From Helicobacter himalayensis (lineage in GTDB: Bacteria; Campylobacterota; Campylobacteria; Campylobacterales; Helicobacteraceae): a stretch of 64,000 nt of DNA. The position numbers and the translations under genes are program-made. Of the stretch, positions 37,827 through 46,447 are shown piece by piece. The stretch covers positions 124,001 through 188,000 of the forward strand of contig NZ_CP014991.1 in NCBI RefSeq assembly GCF_001602095.1, read 5' to 3'. The notes beneath the pieces were generated by a model. The model searched no databases and was not told the DNA's origin. It saw only the letters and a program-made list of their open reading frames with translations. The first letter of the stretch is position 1, and every line of letters starts with the position of its first letter.

Positions 37827-38767
37827 CCTTTTTTCTTAAAATACACAATGGGGAAAATCGTGGAGAGTATCATAATGACAAGCACCACAGGATAGGCAAA
37901 CTCCCAATGTGTCTCTGGCATATAGTCAAAGTTCATTCCATAAATCGTGCCAATGAGCGTTGGGGGCATCATCGCCACGGTTACAACGGTAAAAAGCTTA
38001 ATTGTCTTGTTTTGCTCGATATTGATTTGGTTTGTCAAAATATTTTGAATATTATCAAGTGCATTCATATTTACTGCGGTAAATTCTACAAGCGAATTTA
38101 AGTCCTTTAGCACGATTGTGAGATTTTTTTTCGTATCAATATCGGCTTTGTTGCTTTTCAAAATCGCAGTAATTGCGCGACGCTTATCAAATAGAGAATC
38201 CCTTACACTCATATTTAGTTCTTGGAGGTTTGAGAGTCGCTCAAGCATTTCATCATGGTCTGTAAGCTGCTCGCTAAAGACACTTTTACGTAGGATTCTG
38301 GTTTCTTTTGCCGCAGATTCTAGTAAGTCAGCGTCTTTCTCCACGCGTGCTTCGAAGATTTTGGCGATGAGGTCAAAGCCATCTTCAAAGTTTTTTGGGC
38401 TTGCAAGCACAATGGCTTGTATCTCATCAAATACTTTAAACTCGCTGTATCTGATAGTAAAAAGGATATTTTTATGTAGGATAAAGGTAATGGTTTCATT
38501 GATAAGCTCGCTGGCGTTGCGCACGAGGAAGTAAGTATTTATCGTAATGCTATTGCTATCTTCCCAATAGCGTGCGGATTGCTCGATTTCCTCGCGCTCC
38601 TCTTTGGTAGGAATGTCAAGATTATAGGTATGTGCGATGTAATTAACCTCCGCGCTCGTAGGCTCAAAAAGGTCAATCCAAAGAATCGTCTCGCCTAACT
38701 CAATGCCTGAAGTTAGCTCAAAACTTTCCCTGCTTACAAAACCATTTTTTTTGAAAAATATATTCAT
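37817..38767 (-). CDS. corA: CorA-type magnesium/divalent cation transporter
   Basis: 316-residue channel subunit with a large cytoplasmic N-terminal domain and two C-terminal helices. The signature YGMNF lies at the end of the first helix, and the protein ends with a basic tail after YFKKKG. It forms pentameric Mg2+ channels in the inner membrane. ATG follows TTAAGGAAT. Cotranscribed with terC, both being metal-related. Confidence 0.95.
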   Translation of the reverse strand: MNIFFKKNGFVSRESFELTSGIELGETILWIDLFEPTSAEVNYIAHTYNLDIPTKEEREEIEQSARYWEDSNSITINTYFLVRNASELINETITFILHKNILFTIRYSEFKVFDEIQAIVLASPKNFEDGFDLIAKIFEARVEKDADLLESAAKETRILRKSVFSEQLTDHDEMLERLSNLQELNMSVRDSLFDKRRAITAILKSNKADIDTKKNLTIVLKDLNSLVEFTAVNMNALDNIQNILTNQINIEQNKTIKLFTVVTVAMMPPTLIGTIYGMNFDYMPETHWEFAYPVVLVIMILSTIFPIVYFKKKGWL

Positions 38768-38795
38768 CGCTATTCCTTAAGATGTATCACCAAAC

Positions 38796-39560
38796 CTACT
38801 CACATATTAAACTTATTTGCGCGCCAAGTTGCTTTTGTTGCGCTGATTCTATGGGCTCTGCGCTCAAATTTGACGCAAGTGTCATATGTGAGCGCAAAAG
38901 TTGATTTTCATTAAGAGAGAGTTTCACGCTTTTGCAAGTTTTCCCCAAATGCTGGCTAAAGTTGTTTTCACTCTCTTTAATTTTTTCAAACAGCACCCCT
39001 TCAAGCTCACCTCGCACCTTTTCAACCTGCTCCTTGCTCAGTGTAGTATTAACTGAAGGGATAATCAGCGTAAAATACCCGAGATTATCGCTTATAGAAT
39101 CCACTTCCTTTATCATTGTTGCGTATTTTTCAAACTCCTCCTTTTTGAAACTGCAAGAAAAATCTGCACTCAGGCGCTGTCCGATCAAAGTTTTCACACC
39201 ATCTTTGTAAGAATAGTTCGGCTCAAGTGTGTAGCTTCCACCTTTGCAAAGCTCGCTCTGTGCAAACTTTTCAGAAACTTTTTGAAATGCCACATCAATG
39301 ACAGCCTTTTCTTCATTGCTAAGATTTATCTTTTTAGCAAGATTTTCACTTTCCCTAATTTTTGGGAGAGCAACATAAGAATCCGGCATAATGCTCACTT
39401 GCACCTCAATATACGCCTCCACTGCCACAGACTCTTCTTTTATAAAGCGCGAAAACAGCGCGTTGCCTTGCAAAAAAAGCATATAAAATACAATCCCGCC
39501 CACAAAAAGCGCCAACGAAAACACCGCAAATAAAAAAGTCTTAATCCAAGCCATTTTCAA
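38796..39560 (-). CDS. SIMPL-like exported or membrane-anchored protein
   Basis: 254 residues. One N-terminal membrane segment (LFAVFSLALFVGGIVFYMLFL) followed by a periplasmic domain with four Cys. The arrangement of repeats resembling LSADFSCSFKKEEFEKYATMI and the overall length recall SIMPL (DUF541) proteins, but no sure motif is present. Its start is 28 bases upstream of corA. Confidence 0.5.
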   Translation of the reverse strand: MKMAWIKTFLFAVFSLALFVGGIVFYMLFLQGNALFSRFIKEESVAVEAYIEVQVSIMPDSYVALPKIRESENLAKKINLSNEEKAVIDVAFQKVSEKFAQSELCKGGSYTLEPNYSYKDGVKTLIGQRLSADFSCSFKKEEFEKYATMIKEVDSISDNLGYFTLIIPSVNTTLSKEQVEKVRGELEGVLFEKIKESENNFSQHLGKTCKSVKLSLNENQLLRSHMTLASNLSAEPIESAQQKQLGAQISLICE

Positions 39561-39878
39561 TCCTTCAAAAACAAAATCCGCCCATTATAGCAAAATAAAG
39601 CGACTTAAGTCTTGGTAAGATTCTAAAGATTTAATCAATAGCAAAGTAATACCATCATGGAAAGGGATTGCAGCCAAAGCGGGGCTTGCTCACACAGATA
39701 ATGCTATATAAGAAAATAGATTCTTAAAAAATAAGAATCCTTGAAAATTATTGAGTAAATCCTAGCTTTATGTGAAAATTTAGTGATAAAGTATTTGAAG
39801 TGTTTAAAAAAGATAAAGTGTGTCAAGCGTATGCCCAACACAAAGATTTAAAAACACAAAAAGTGTCTTTTATGTTGC
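39561..39878. other. 318-bp intergenic region without a recognised gene
   Basis: A/T-rich. A small G/C patch at about 39670-39695 contains the short inverted repeat AGCC-AAAGCGG-GGCT. A weak ACAC-AAAAA-GTGT hairpin near 39855 could terminate the RRM gene. Nothing here can be called with confidence. Confidence 0.4.
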
Positions 39879-40124
39879 TTACACGCGAGGTTTTGCCTCA
39901 TTTACACGCAAATTGCGCCCTTGGAAGTCTTTATCATTAAGCGCTTCAATGGCTTTGAGTGCATCAGCATCTTCCATTTCCACGAAGCCAAAGCCTTTTG
40001 GTCTGCCACTCTCGTGGTCATTAATCAGCTTTACTGAAAAAACTTCCCCGAACTGCGAAAAAAGCTCCTTAACGCTCTCTTTTGATGCGGAATACACCAA
40101 ATTCCCTACATAAATCGTCTTCAA
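39879..40124 (-). CDS. RRM-type RNA-binding protein
   Basis: 81 residues forming one RNA recognition motif: KTIYVGNL is RNP2 and KGFGFVEM is RNP1. It matches H. pylori HP0827 in length and content. The start is TTG at 40124 with AAAGGAG upstream; the longer open frame to 40169 adds residues outside the domain. Glycine-poor and without a C-terminal tail, so probably a small RNA chaperone-like protein. Confidence 0.9.
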   Translation of the reverse strand: MKTIYVGNLVYSASKESVKELFSQFGEVFSVKLINDHESGRPKGFGFVEMEDADALKAIEALNDKDFQGRNLRVNEAKPRV

Positions 40125-40274
40125 ACCAAACTCCTTTGTGTTTTCCTTAAAACTTTGGGTTGCAAACAAAAAGGAAAGATCTTTTTTGAGGGCAAGCTAA
40201 AGCTTAGGTTTAAGCATTCTATTCTTAGAAAACTTAAACTTAGCTTAATATTATGCCTGTAAAGCCCTTGCAAA

Positions 40275-41537
40275 CTATTCATTACGCAAAACTGCAAGTG
40301 CGTCAATTTGTGAAGCTTTGTAAGCTGGGTAATATGATGACGCACATACAATCATAATTGCCCCAAAAAGTGTGAGTAAGAAATCAATCGCGCTTAGTTC
40401 AAGCGGAAGTGTGCTTGTGCCATACACATCAGCAGGCAGAGAAATAATAGGAAAATGACTTAGCACAAAAAGCGCAATGCAGGTAAGAATCACACCAAGC
40501 ACAATACCACCTCCGCCAATCACCACGCCGAGCGAAAAAAAACTCTGCTTTATCTCCCCTTTGCTTGCACCCATTGAAAGCATAAGTGCAATCTCGCGTC
40601 TGCGCGTCATCACAACCATTAAAAGCGAGCTAATAATATTCAAACTTGCCATAAGGATAATAAGCATTAGTACGATAAAAAGCGCACGTTTTTCTAGCTC
40701 CATCGCGGAGAAAAAATTCCCATTTTGCTCCCACCAGCCTTCAACACCCACAGGTTCGCTAAAATTTTGGTGCAAAAAATCTTTTAAAAGTTCTTTGTCC
40801 TTAAAAGCGTCCTTGCTAAAAATGTGGATTCCATCATACAACCCAGAATCTAACTTTCTAAGCTTCTGCAACGCACTCAAATTCGTATAAATATACGCCT
40901 CATTATACGCCCTAAGTCCAGAATCAAACACTTCTGCCACTTCAAAACGTTTGCTTTGAGGGAAAAGCCCAAATGCGCTAGGCTCAAGATTTGTAAAATA
41001 CAAGCTAAGCTTATCGCCAGATTCTAAAAAATAGTGCAAACTTAGCTCTTTGCCAATGAGTGCGGAAAACCCATTTTCCTTGAATTGTGTAATTTTCTCC
41101 GTGTTTAAAGCACCATTTTCCCCCTCATACGCCTTTTTTACCACTTCATTAATAGCAATCTCACTCTCTATATCAACGCCAATCACCACTGCTGCACCCA
41201 TATTATTTCCCACGCGACTTAGAGCATTTGCGCGCAAATATGGACTAAATAAAAGATTGGGAAAATGTGCCCTCAAAGCCTGTAAAATCTCATCATTCAC
41301 GCCTTTTGAGCTCATCGCATAAATACTTAAAGGATAATTCATAATAAAAAGCTTGCGCTCAAATTCCTTGCTCATACCATTCATAATCGCCATCGCCACG
41401 CACAGCACCATCACGCCAATACCAACGCCAAAAAACGCCAAAAGTGCCGTGATACTGATAAAAGGCTGGCTTTTATCAAAACGCAAATATTTTGGTAAAA
41501 CATATAAACTTAATCGCAAATTTGGTCGCACACGCAT
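40275..41537 (-). CDS. LolC/LolE-type lipoprotein-releasing ABC permease
   Basis: 420-residue FtsX-like permease. The first helix (ITALLAFFGVGIGVMVLCVAMAIMNGM), a large periplasmic domain, and three C-terminal helices follow the LolC/E plan. It extracts lipoproteins from the inner membrane together with LolD, which is not nearby. The frame is open to 41594, but ATG 41537 behind AAGGA fits the family. Confidence 0.9.
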   Translation of the reverse strand: MRVRPNLRLSLYVLPKYLRFDKSQPFISITALLAFFGVGIGVMVLCVAMAIMNGMSKEFERKLFIMNYPLSIYAMSSKGVNDEILQALRAHFPNLLFSPYLRANALSRVGNNMGAAVVIGVDIESEIAINEVVKKAYEGENGALNTEKITQFKENGFSALIGKELSLHYFLESGDKLSLYFTNLEPSAFGLFPQSKRFEVAEVFDSGLRAYNEAYIYTNLSALQKLRKLDSGLYDGIHIFSKDAFKDKELLKDFLHQNFSEPVGVEGWWEQNGNFFSAMELEKRALFIVLMLIILMASLNIISSLLMVVMTRRREIALMLSMGASKGEIKQSFFSLGVVIGGGGIVLGVILTCIALFVLSHFPIISLPADVYGTSTLPLELSAIDFLLTLFGAIMIVCASSYYPAYKASQIDALAVLRNE

Positions 41538-41752
41538 TTTTTGAAAATCCTTTACATTTATCCTTGAGGGCAATTTTGAAGCGGATTCTAGCATTTTTAT
41601 AAATTGATAGAGAAAGCTTTGGAGTAAAAATTTTCTTGCAATTATTGTTTTAGAGACGAGATTTTCTTTAAAGAATGTTTAATTCTTACACAAAAAGCGT
41701 TTAGATTTGCATTTTTTTATGAAAGTGATTTTTGATTTTTAAAAAAAGTTGT

Positions 41753-41758
41753 TAGGAT
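41753..41758 (+). promoter_or_regulatory. -10 box upstream of lctP
   Basis: TAGGAT 36 bases before the lctP start, after an A7 run. Confidence 0.4.
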
Positions 41759-41793
41759 AGGTCGTTTTAATAAAACTTTAAGAAGGAGTGTGT

Positions 41794-43440
41794 ATGGAGT
41801 GGGTTCAGAATTATTACCCATTTGAGAATATTTGGTTAAGCGCATTTGTGGCGTTTCTACCTATACTTGTTTTCTTTGTTTCTCTTGTGGTATTTAAGTT
41901 AAAGGGGCATACGGCGGGATTTTTGACCGTTGTGAGTGCGGCAGTTATTGCGGTGGCTGTGTATGGTATGCCTATTGATAAGATGGCTTGGAGCTTTGTG
42001 TATGGGGCATTGTATGGATTTTGGCCAATTGCTTGGATTATCATCGCTGCAATTTTCCTCTATAAACTTACGGTGAAATCTGGCTATTTTGACATTTTGC
42101 GAGAATCTATCATCGCTATCACGCCAGACCAACGCTTGCAGGTTATCCTTATAGGATTCTGTTTTGGTGCATTTTTAGAAGGTGCTATCGGATTTGGAGG
42201 ACCTGTGGCTATTACAGCGGCACTGCTTGTGGGATTGGGATTGCGTCCGCTTTATGCAGCTGGACTTTGTATGATTGCAAACACTGCTCCTGTTGCATTT
42301 GGTGCTGTTGGGATTCCGATAACAGCAATGGCTGGTGCTGTGCAAGTAGAAGCACTTAAAATTTCAGCGATGGCAGGACATATGCTTCCGCCACTTTCAC
42401 TTTTTATACCATTTTTCCTAGTCTTTTTGATGAATGGATTTAAAGGTGTGAAAGAAACTTGGCCAGCGTGTTTTGTGGCAGGTGGAAGCTTTGCTATTGT
42501 GCAGTTTATCACTGCCACACAGCTTGGACCAGAGCTACCAGATATTGCATCAGCAGTTGTTTCAATTGCGTGTGTGGCGATATTCTTACGCTTTTGGAAA
42601 CCAAAAAATGTTTTCAAATTTGATGAAGAAGTCGGTGGCAACACAAAACTTGAAGTTAAAAAACATTCTGTAAAAGAAATTGTTTTAGCGTGGATGCCTT
42701 TTGTTATCCTTATTGCGGTGATTATTGTTTGGACACAACCTTGGTTTAAAGCGCTTTTTGCTGCTGGAGGACCTTTGAGTGCGCTTGTGTTGAAGTTTAA
42801 CTTCAGCGATTTGGCAAATATTATCCAAACAACGCCTGTTGTAACGGAAAATAAAGCAGTGAAATCAGTCTTTGAAATCCCGCTTATTAATACTGTTGGG
42901 ACATCGATTCTTATCGTTGCACTCATCACAATGGTGATGCTTAAAGTTAAGGTTTCCACAGCTGTGAGTACTTTTGGTGAGACACTCAATGAGATGAAAT
43001 TCGCAATACTCACAATCTCGCTTGTTGTGGGCTTTGCATATGTTTCAAATTATAGTGGTATTTCAGCTACACTTGCGCTTGCACTTGCAGAAACAGGCAA
43101 TGCGTTTGCGTTCTTCTCACCTATTGTTGGCTGGATTGGCGTGTTCTTAACAGGAAGCGATACAAGCTCAAACTTGCTCTTTGGGTCTTTGCAACAACTT
43201 ACAGCGCGTCAGCTTGACATACCAGAAGTGTTATTCCTCGCAGCAAACTCTGTTGGCGGTGTGGTAGGAAAGATGATAAGCCCACAAAGTATCGCTATCG
43301 CATGCGCGGCAGTTGGCTTGGTTGGCAAAGAATCCGACCTTTTCAAATACACGGTGAAATATTCTGTTCTATTTGTCATAGGCATTGGTATCTTTACTTA
43401 CCTCATTGCCTTCCATCTTACTTGGATTATCCCTTCATAA
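41794..43440 (+). CDS. lctP: L-lactate permease
   Basis: 548-residue LctP-family transporter with about 12-14 helices that imports lactate with protons. Family blocks FCFGAFLEGAIGFGGPVAITAALL and FLTGSDTSSNLLFGSLQ are clear. A single copy is present, where H. pylori has two in tandem. GTG 41788 is in frame, but ATG 41794 is five bases after AAGGAG. Confidence 0.96.
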   Translation: MEWVQNYYPFENIWLSAFVAFLPILVFFVSLVVFKLKGHTAGFLTVVSAAVIAVAVYGMPIDKMAWSFVYGALYGFWPIAWIIIAAIFLYKLTVKSGYFDILRESIIAITPDQRLQVILIGFCFGAFLEGAIGFGGPVAITAALLVGLGLRPLYAAGLCMIANTAPVAFGAVGIPITAMAGAVQVEALKISAMAGHMLPPLSLFIPFFLVFLMNGFKGVKETWPACFVAGGSFAIVQFITATQLGPELPDIASAVVSIACVAIFLRFWKPKNVFKFDEEVGGNTKLEVKKHSVKEIVLAWMPFVILIAVIIVWTQPWFKALFAAGGPLSALVLKFNFSDLANIIQTTPVVTENKAVKSVFEIPLINTVGTSILIVALITMVMLKVKVSTAVSTFGETLNEMKFAILTISLVVGFAYVSNYSGISATLALALAETGNAFAFFSPIVGWIGVFLTGSDTSSNLLFGSLQQLTARQLDIPEVLFLAANSVGGVVGKMISPQSIAIACAAVGLVGKESDLFKYTVKYSVLFVIGIGIFTYLIAFHLTWIIPS

Positions 43441-43455
43441 AAGGGATTTTCTAGC

Positions 43456-43483
43456 AAAAGAGAATCTGCGAAGATTCTCTTTT
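43456..43483 (+). terminator. Rho-independent terminator of lctP
   Basis: Perfect 12-bp stem AAAAGAGAATCT-GCGA-AGATTCTCTTTT ending in a T run, 15 bases after the lctP stop. It also contains inverted AGATTCT words. Confidence 0.8.
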
Positions 43484-43535
43484 ATCTTTCTATATTCTTA
43501 AAAAAATTAATCAATAGAATCCAAAAATTTACTCT

Positions 43536-43814
43536 CTATATTTTTTTACTCGTGCAGATAAACTTGAAAGCGACTTCTTTTTGTGTCAAAAGATTCTCAA
43601 ATTCTGTGCTTAAAAGCAGAATCTCTTCTTTGCTAAAGTCTTCTCTTGTGCTTTCAAGGTAGATTGCTAATGTGCAGTCGTGGGAGTATTCTCTCGGGGC
43701 TGGGCAATGCTCAAAAACAAGCCCAAACTTCGCAAAGCTCGGGCTTGCGAGTGCTCTACTTGCGACAAATGCCGCGCTTGTGGTTGAGAAAATAAGGTAA
43801 CCTTGAAAAATCAT
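43536..43814 (-). CDS. DUF3343-like small protein (putative Se/S carrier-like)
   Basis: 92 residues. An N-terminal strand YLIFSTTSAAFVASRAL and the key block PAPREYSHDCTLAIYL match the PRE-x-S-x2-C pattern of DUF3343. The Cys may carry sulfur or selenium, but the role is unproven. Confidence 0.65.
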   Translation of the reverse strand: MIFQGYLIFSTTSAAFVASRALASPSFAKFGLVFEHCPAPREYSHDCTLAIYLESTREDFSKEEILLLSTEFENLLTQKEVAFKFICTSKKI

Positions 43815-43876
43815 TGCGCCCCTAGCCCTAGAATGTAGAAATTTATTAATTTTTGTGAGATTTTACAAAAGATTCT

Positions 43877-44440
43877 CTATTTTGCTTTCCATATTGTGTG
43901 AAATTCTAACTTCACGCTATTGCTATTCATCGCGCTTCCTTTAATCTCAAAATCCTTGATATTTAGCTCTCCGCGCAAAATAAGCTCTAACTCTTGGCTG
44001 TTTTGTAGCTCTGTTGTGAGTTCAAGCTCTTTTTGCACCCCATGTAAATCAAGCACTACCCTCATCGTGCCTAGAATCTTGTTATCTTTTTGCTCTTTTG
44101 TCTCATAATTTAGCATTTTTAAATGCGCTTGCTTAAAGTTTGCTGTATCAAGAAAATCTTTTTCTTTCAAATGTTTATCGCGCCCCTTGCTATTACTAAA
44201 AACAGATTCTAGCTCGACTACGCCTTCAAGCGCAAGGATTGTGCTTTTATCTAAGCACAAATTTCCTGCAAATTTCTTAAACTCGCCACTAACGCCAATA
44301 AAGCCAAGCTTTTTCACATAAAAAGCGATCTTAGAATCTTGCTGTTTGATATCATAGCTCTCCGCGCCAAATACGCTACTCACGCCAAAAATTAACCAAA
44401 ATGCTACGCCTACTAAAAATGATTTTTGAAAAAAATTCAT
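43877..44440 (-). CDS. YceI-family periplasmic protein
   Basis: 187 residues with a signal peptide ending SSVFGAES. The lipocalin-like YceI barrel is seen from YDIKQQDSKIAFYVKKLGF through GVVELESVFSNSKGRDKHLKEKDFLD to the C-terminal strand. Family members bind polyisoprenoid quinones or other lipids. It lies 18 bases downstream of a MarR gene on the same strand and is probably controlled by it. Confidence 0.92.
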   Translation of the reverse strand: MNFFQKSFLVGVAFWLIFGVSSVFGAESYDIKQQDSKIAFYVKKLGFIGVSGEFKKFAGNLCLDKSTILALEGVVELESVFSNSKGRDKHLKEKDFLDTANFKQAHLKMLNYETKEQKDNKILGTMRVVLDLHGVQKELELTTELQNSQELELILRGELNIKDFEIKGSAMNSNSVKLEFHTIWKAK

Positions 44441-44457
44441 ACTTGCTCCTTAAAAAG

Positions 44458-44883
44458 TTAGTGAAGTCCCAAGTAGATTTTTTGCAAAACTGCCTTTAAG
44501 CTTTCGTATTCAGATTTTGAGATATGCATTTGCAGTTGTTCTTTTTGGAATCTATCCATCATCACGTATGTTTTTATCGCAAGCGTTCTGCCAGATTCTG
44601 TCAAATGAATCATATTTTCGCGCCTATTTTGCGGATTTTTCACACGCGTTACAAGCCCCTTAGCTTCCAAATCATCGATGAAAAACCGCACATAATTTTT
44701 GTCTGCGTTTGCAATTTCACAAAGATGAGTTTGAGAAGTGGGGGTATGAAAACATTTCCAAAGAATCCCTGCCTGCTTATGCGTGATACCAAATTCTTCA
44801 AGCTGGCTGTCAAACCTCTTTGAGAGAATATCTCGCATACTTGTTGCAAGAAGTCCGATACACTGCATAATATCTAACTGCAT
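44458..44883 (-). CDS. MarR-family transcriptional regulator
   Basis: 141-residue winged-helix regulator. The recognition helix region TSQTHLCEIANADKNYVRFFIDDLEAKGLV is followed by the wing RVKNPQNRRENMIHLT. Likely responds to small phenolic or oxidative signals and regulates the downstream yceI-like gene. A 12-bp inverted repeat lies about 90 bases upstream of its start. Confidence 0.9.
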   Translation of the reverse strand: MQLDIMQCIGLLATSMRDILSKRFDSQLEEFGITHKQAGILWKCFHTPTSQTHLCEIANADKNYVRFFIDDLEAKGLVTRVKNPQNRRENMIHLTESGRTLAIKTYVMMDRFQKEQLQMHISKSEYESLKAVLQKIYLGLH

Positions 44884-44974
44884 AACTTACCTCATTTGCC
44901 AAAAGTAGGAAACATCTAGGGCTGAATTATAGCTTTTTAAAAGCAATTTTGCCTAATTCTACTTAGAAAGAATA

Positions 44975-45013
44975 TTATAGATTATAGTAATTTTTAATTA
45001 TTATAATCTATAA
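44975..45013. promoter_or_regulatory. 12-bp perfect inverted repeat between marR and rplU
   Basis: TTATAGATTATA at 44975-44986 and TATAATCTATAA at 45002-45013, 15 bases apart. In addition, TAGTAATTTTTAATTATT at 44985-45002 recurs at 45052-45069. Candidate operator for the MarR protein encoded on its left, overlapping promoter-like TATAAT sequences. Confidence 0.5.
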
Positions 45014-45149
45014 GGAAATATTACAGAATCTTGCTTGAAGTAAAACTTAAATAGTAATTTTTAATTATTTTCATTAGAAAATATTATTAAGATTCTCTCT
45101 TTGTAGCAAACTCATCACCTAATAAAGCTTATATTAAAAATTTTTCAGC

Positions 45150-45155
45150 TAAAAT
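45150..45155 (+). promoter_or_regulatory. -10 box upstream of rplU
   Basis: TAAAAT about 54 bases before the rplU start in an A/T-rich leader. Confidence 0.45.
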
Positions 45156-45208
45156 CCACACCTTGTTTTCGCAAAAAAAACAAAACTTTTAAATTCTAAG
45201 GAATGCAG

Positions 45209-45523
45209 ATGTATGCAATATTTAAGAATGGAGGCAAACAATACAAGGTAAGCGAGGGAAGCATTGTTTTGCTTGACAAGCTAAGCCTTGAGCCAAAGTC
45301 AAAGATGGAGTTTAATGAAGTTTTGGCACTGCATAATGGAAGCGAGCTAAATGTCGGCACACCGCTTGTTGTAGGGGCTAAAATACAGGCTGAAGTGATT
45401 AATGAAGGCAGAGGCAAAAAAGTAATCACTTTCAAAAAGCGTCGTCGCAAAGATAGCAAGACTAAACGCGGATTTCGTAGGGATTTCACACGCGTGAGAA
45501 TCCTCAAAATCTCTGAAAAATAA
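45209..45523 (+). CDS. rplU: 50S ribosomal protein L21
   Basis: 104 residues. [16 protein letters not shown] and the basic C-terminal [18 protein letters not shown] match L21. ATG 45209 has AAGGA six bases upstream; the in-frame ATG 45203 has no spacing. Followed by rpmA, the usual pair. Confidence 0.97.
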   Translation: MYAIFKNGGKQYKVSEGSIVLLDKLSLEPKSKMEFNEVLALHNGSELNVGTPLVVGAKIQAEVINEGRGKKVITFKKRRRKDSKTKRGFRRDFTRVRILKISEK

Positions 45524-45552
45524 GCTTTTGGCAAAACTTTAAGGAGCAAAAT

Positions 45553-45810
45553 ATGGCACATAAAAAAGGTCAGGGTAGCACCCAAAACAACCGCGATTCT
45601 GCGGGGCGTCGCTTAGGTGTGAAAAAGTTTGGTTCGCAGTTTGTGCGTGCGGGAAATATTATCATTAGACAGCGAGGCACAAAAGTGCATCCGGGTGATA
45701 ATGTAGGCATAGGAAAAGATCATACGATTTTCGCACTTGTTGATGGTGTGGTGAAATTCACACAAAAATCAAAAGAGCGCAAAAAAGTCTCTGTAATCCC
45801 AGCGTCTTAG
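45553..45810 (+). CDS. rpmA: 50S ribosomal protein L27
   Basis: 85 residues. [20 protein letters not shown] followed by [23 protein letters not shown] is diagnostic. The N-terminus begins directly with the mature sequence. In H. pylori, dppABCDF genes follow rpmA; here a decayed gene and obg follow, and a DppDF fusion lies 5 kb away. Confidence 0.97.
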   Translation: MAHKKGQGSTQNNRDSAGRRLGVKKFGSQFVRAGNIIIRQRGTKVHPGDNVGIGKDHTIFALVDGVVKFTQKSKERKKVSVIPAS

Positions 45811-45840
45811 AAAGCGTGGCGTGCGTCTGCGCGCTTTTTC
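45811..45840 (+). terminator. terminator after rpmA
   Basis: AAAGCGTG and GCGCGCTTT form an 8-bp stem with one G-U pair and are followed by a T run, beginning right after the rpmA stop. Confidence 0.6.
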
Positions 45841-45858
45841 GCGTATTTTGCAAGTAGC

Positions 45859-45864
45859 TATAAT
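45859..45864 (+). promoter_or_regulatory. -10 box in front of the decayed gene
   Basis: Perfect TATAAT downstream of the rpmA terminator. It may now serve obg. Confidence 0.45.
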
Positions 45865-45984
45865 GAGCAGATTCTATTTTTTGCACTAAACATACTAGTT
45901 TTTGCAGAATCTCTATACTTAAAACACAATGTTACAGCAGCCATAAACCTTAATAATAAAGGATTGTGAAGTGTGTGTGCGAAA

Positions 45985-46052
45985 TGGCTCGGAGCAGAGG
46001 CGAAGTGGAATTTATCCCCGCGAGATGATAGCCTTTAATGAGGCAGATTCTC
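45985..46052 (-). repeat. dispersed intergenic repeat, partial copy D (inverted)
   Basis: On the minus strand, CTCATTAAAGGCTATCATCT, CGCGGGG, AATTCCACTTCGCCTCTGCT align with the first half of copies A-C, including weak hairpin arms. The half with TTCATACTCGGC is missing. It overlaps the start of the decayed gene. Confidence 0.5.
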
Positions 46053-46099
46053 ACTCCTCCACAACACAGCAAGAAACCACACAGCAAACGCTCATAAAA

Positions 46100-46437
46100 A
46101 CTAAAAAATCTCACAAGATGCTCACCACCATGCGTCTAGAACTTTTGAATGGATTCCAACTGCAATTTAGTAAATTTGATAACAATTCAAATATTTTTGA
46201 AGTCGCGCTTTTGCAACATCTGCGCTATTATTTGGGCGCACATTTTTCACTTAGTGCGCATTGGGCTTGGCGCGTGTGGTGGATTCTATAAGTTTTAGCA
46301 GAGGCACTTTTGGCTTTTATATACCCTTAGGCGTGGAACTAAGCATTGTTGGTAAGCCACCTGTTAGGGAGGTTGGTTACTCTTATTTTGGTATTGGCGC
46401 GAATTGTCTTTGGTATTTTTATGCGTTTTTCTGAATA
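46100..46437 (+). pseudogene. remnant of an outer-membrane-protein-like gene, frameshifted
   Basis: One frame reads MRLELLNGFQLQFSKFD and LRYYLGAHFSLSAHWAW to a stop at 46289. The neighbouring frame continues with VVDSISFSRGTFGFYIPLGV and VGYSYFGIGANCLWYFYAFF to a stop at 46435. Alternating hydrophobic strands and the terminal Phe resemble a Helicobacter outer-membrane beta-barrel. The break is near 46255-46280. No start or signal peptide survives upstream, so the gene looks dead. Confidence 0.55.
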
Positions 46438-46447
46438 AAGGATTGTA

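Noticed and set aside
39660-39700. Small G/C-rich hairpin as a small-RNA gene
   Set aside because: Stem of only four base pairs, without a clear promoter or terminator.
42252-43013. 253-codon minus-strand open frame opposite lctP
   Set aside because: Shadow of the conserved lactate permease; composition reflects the complement of membrane-helix codons.
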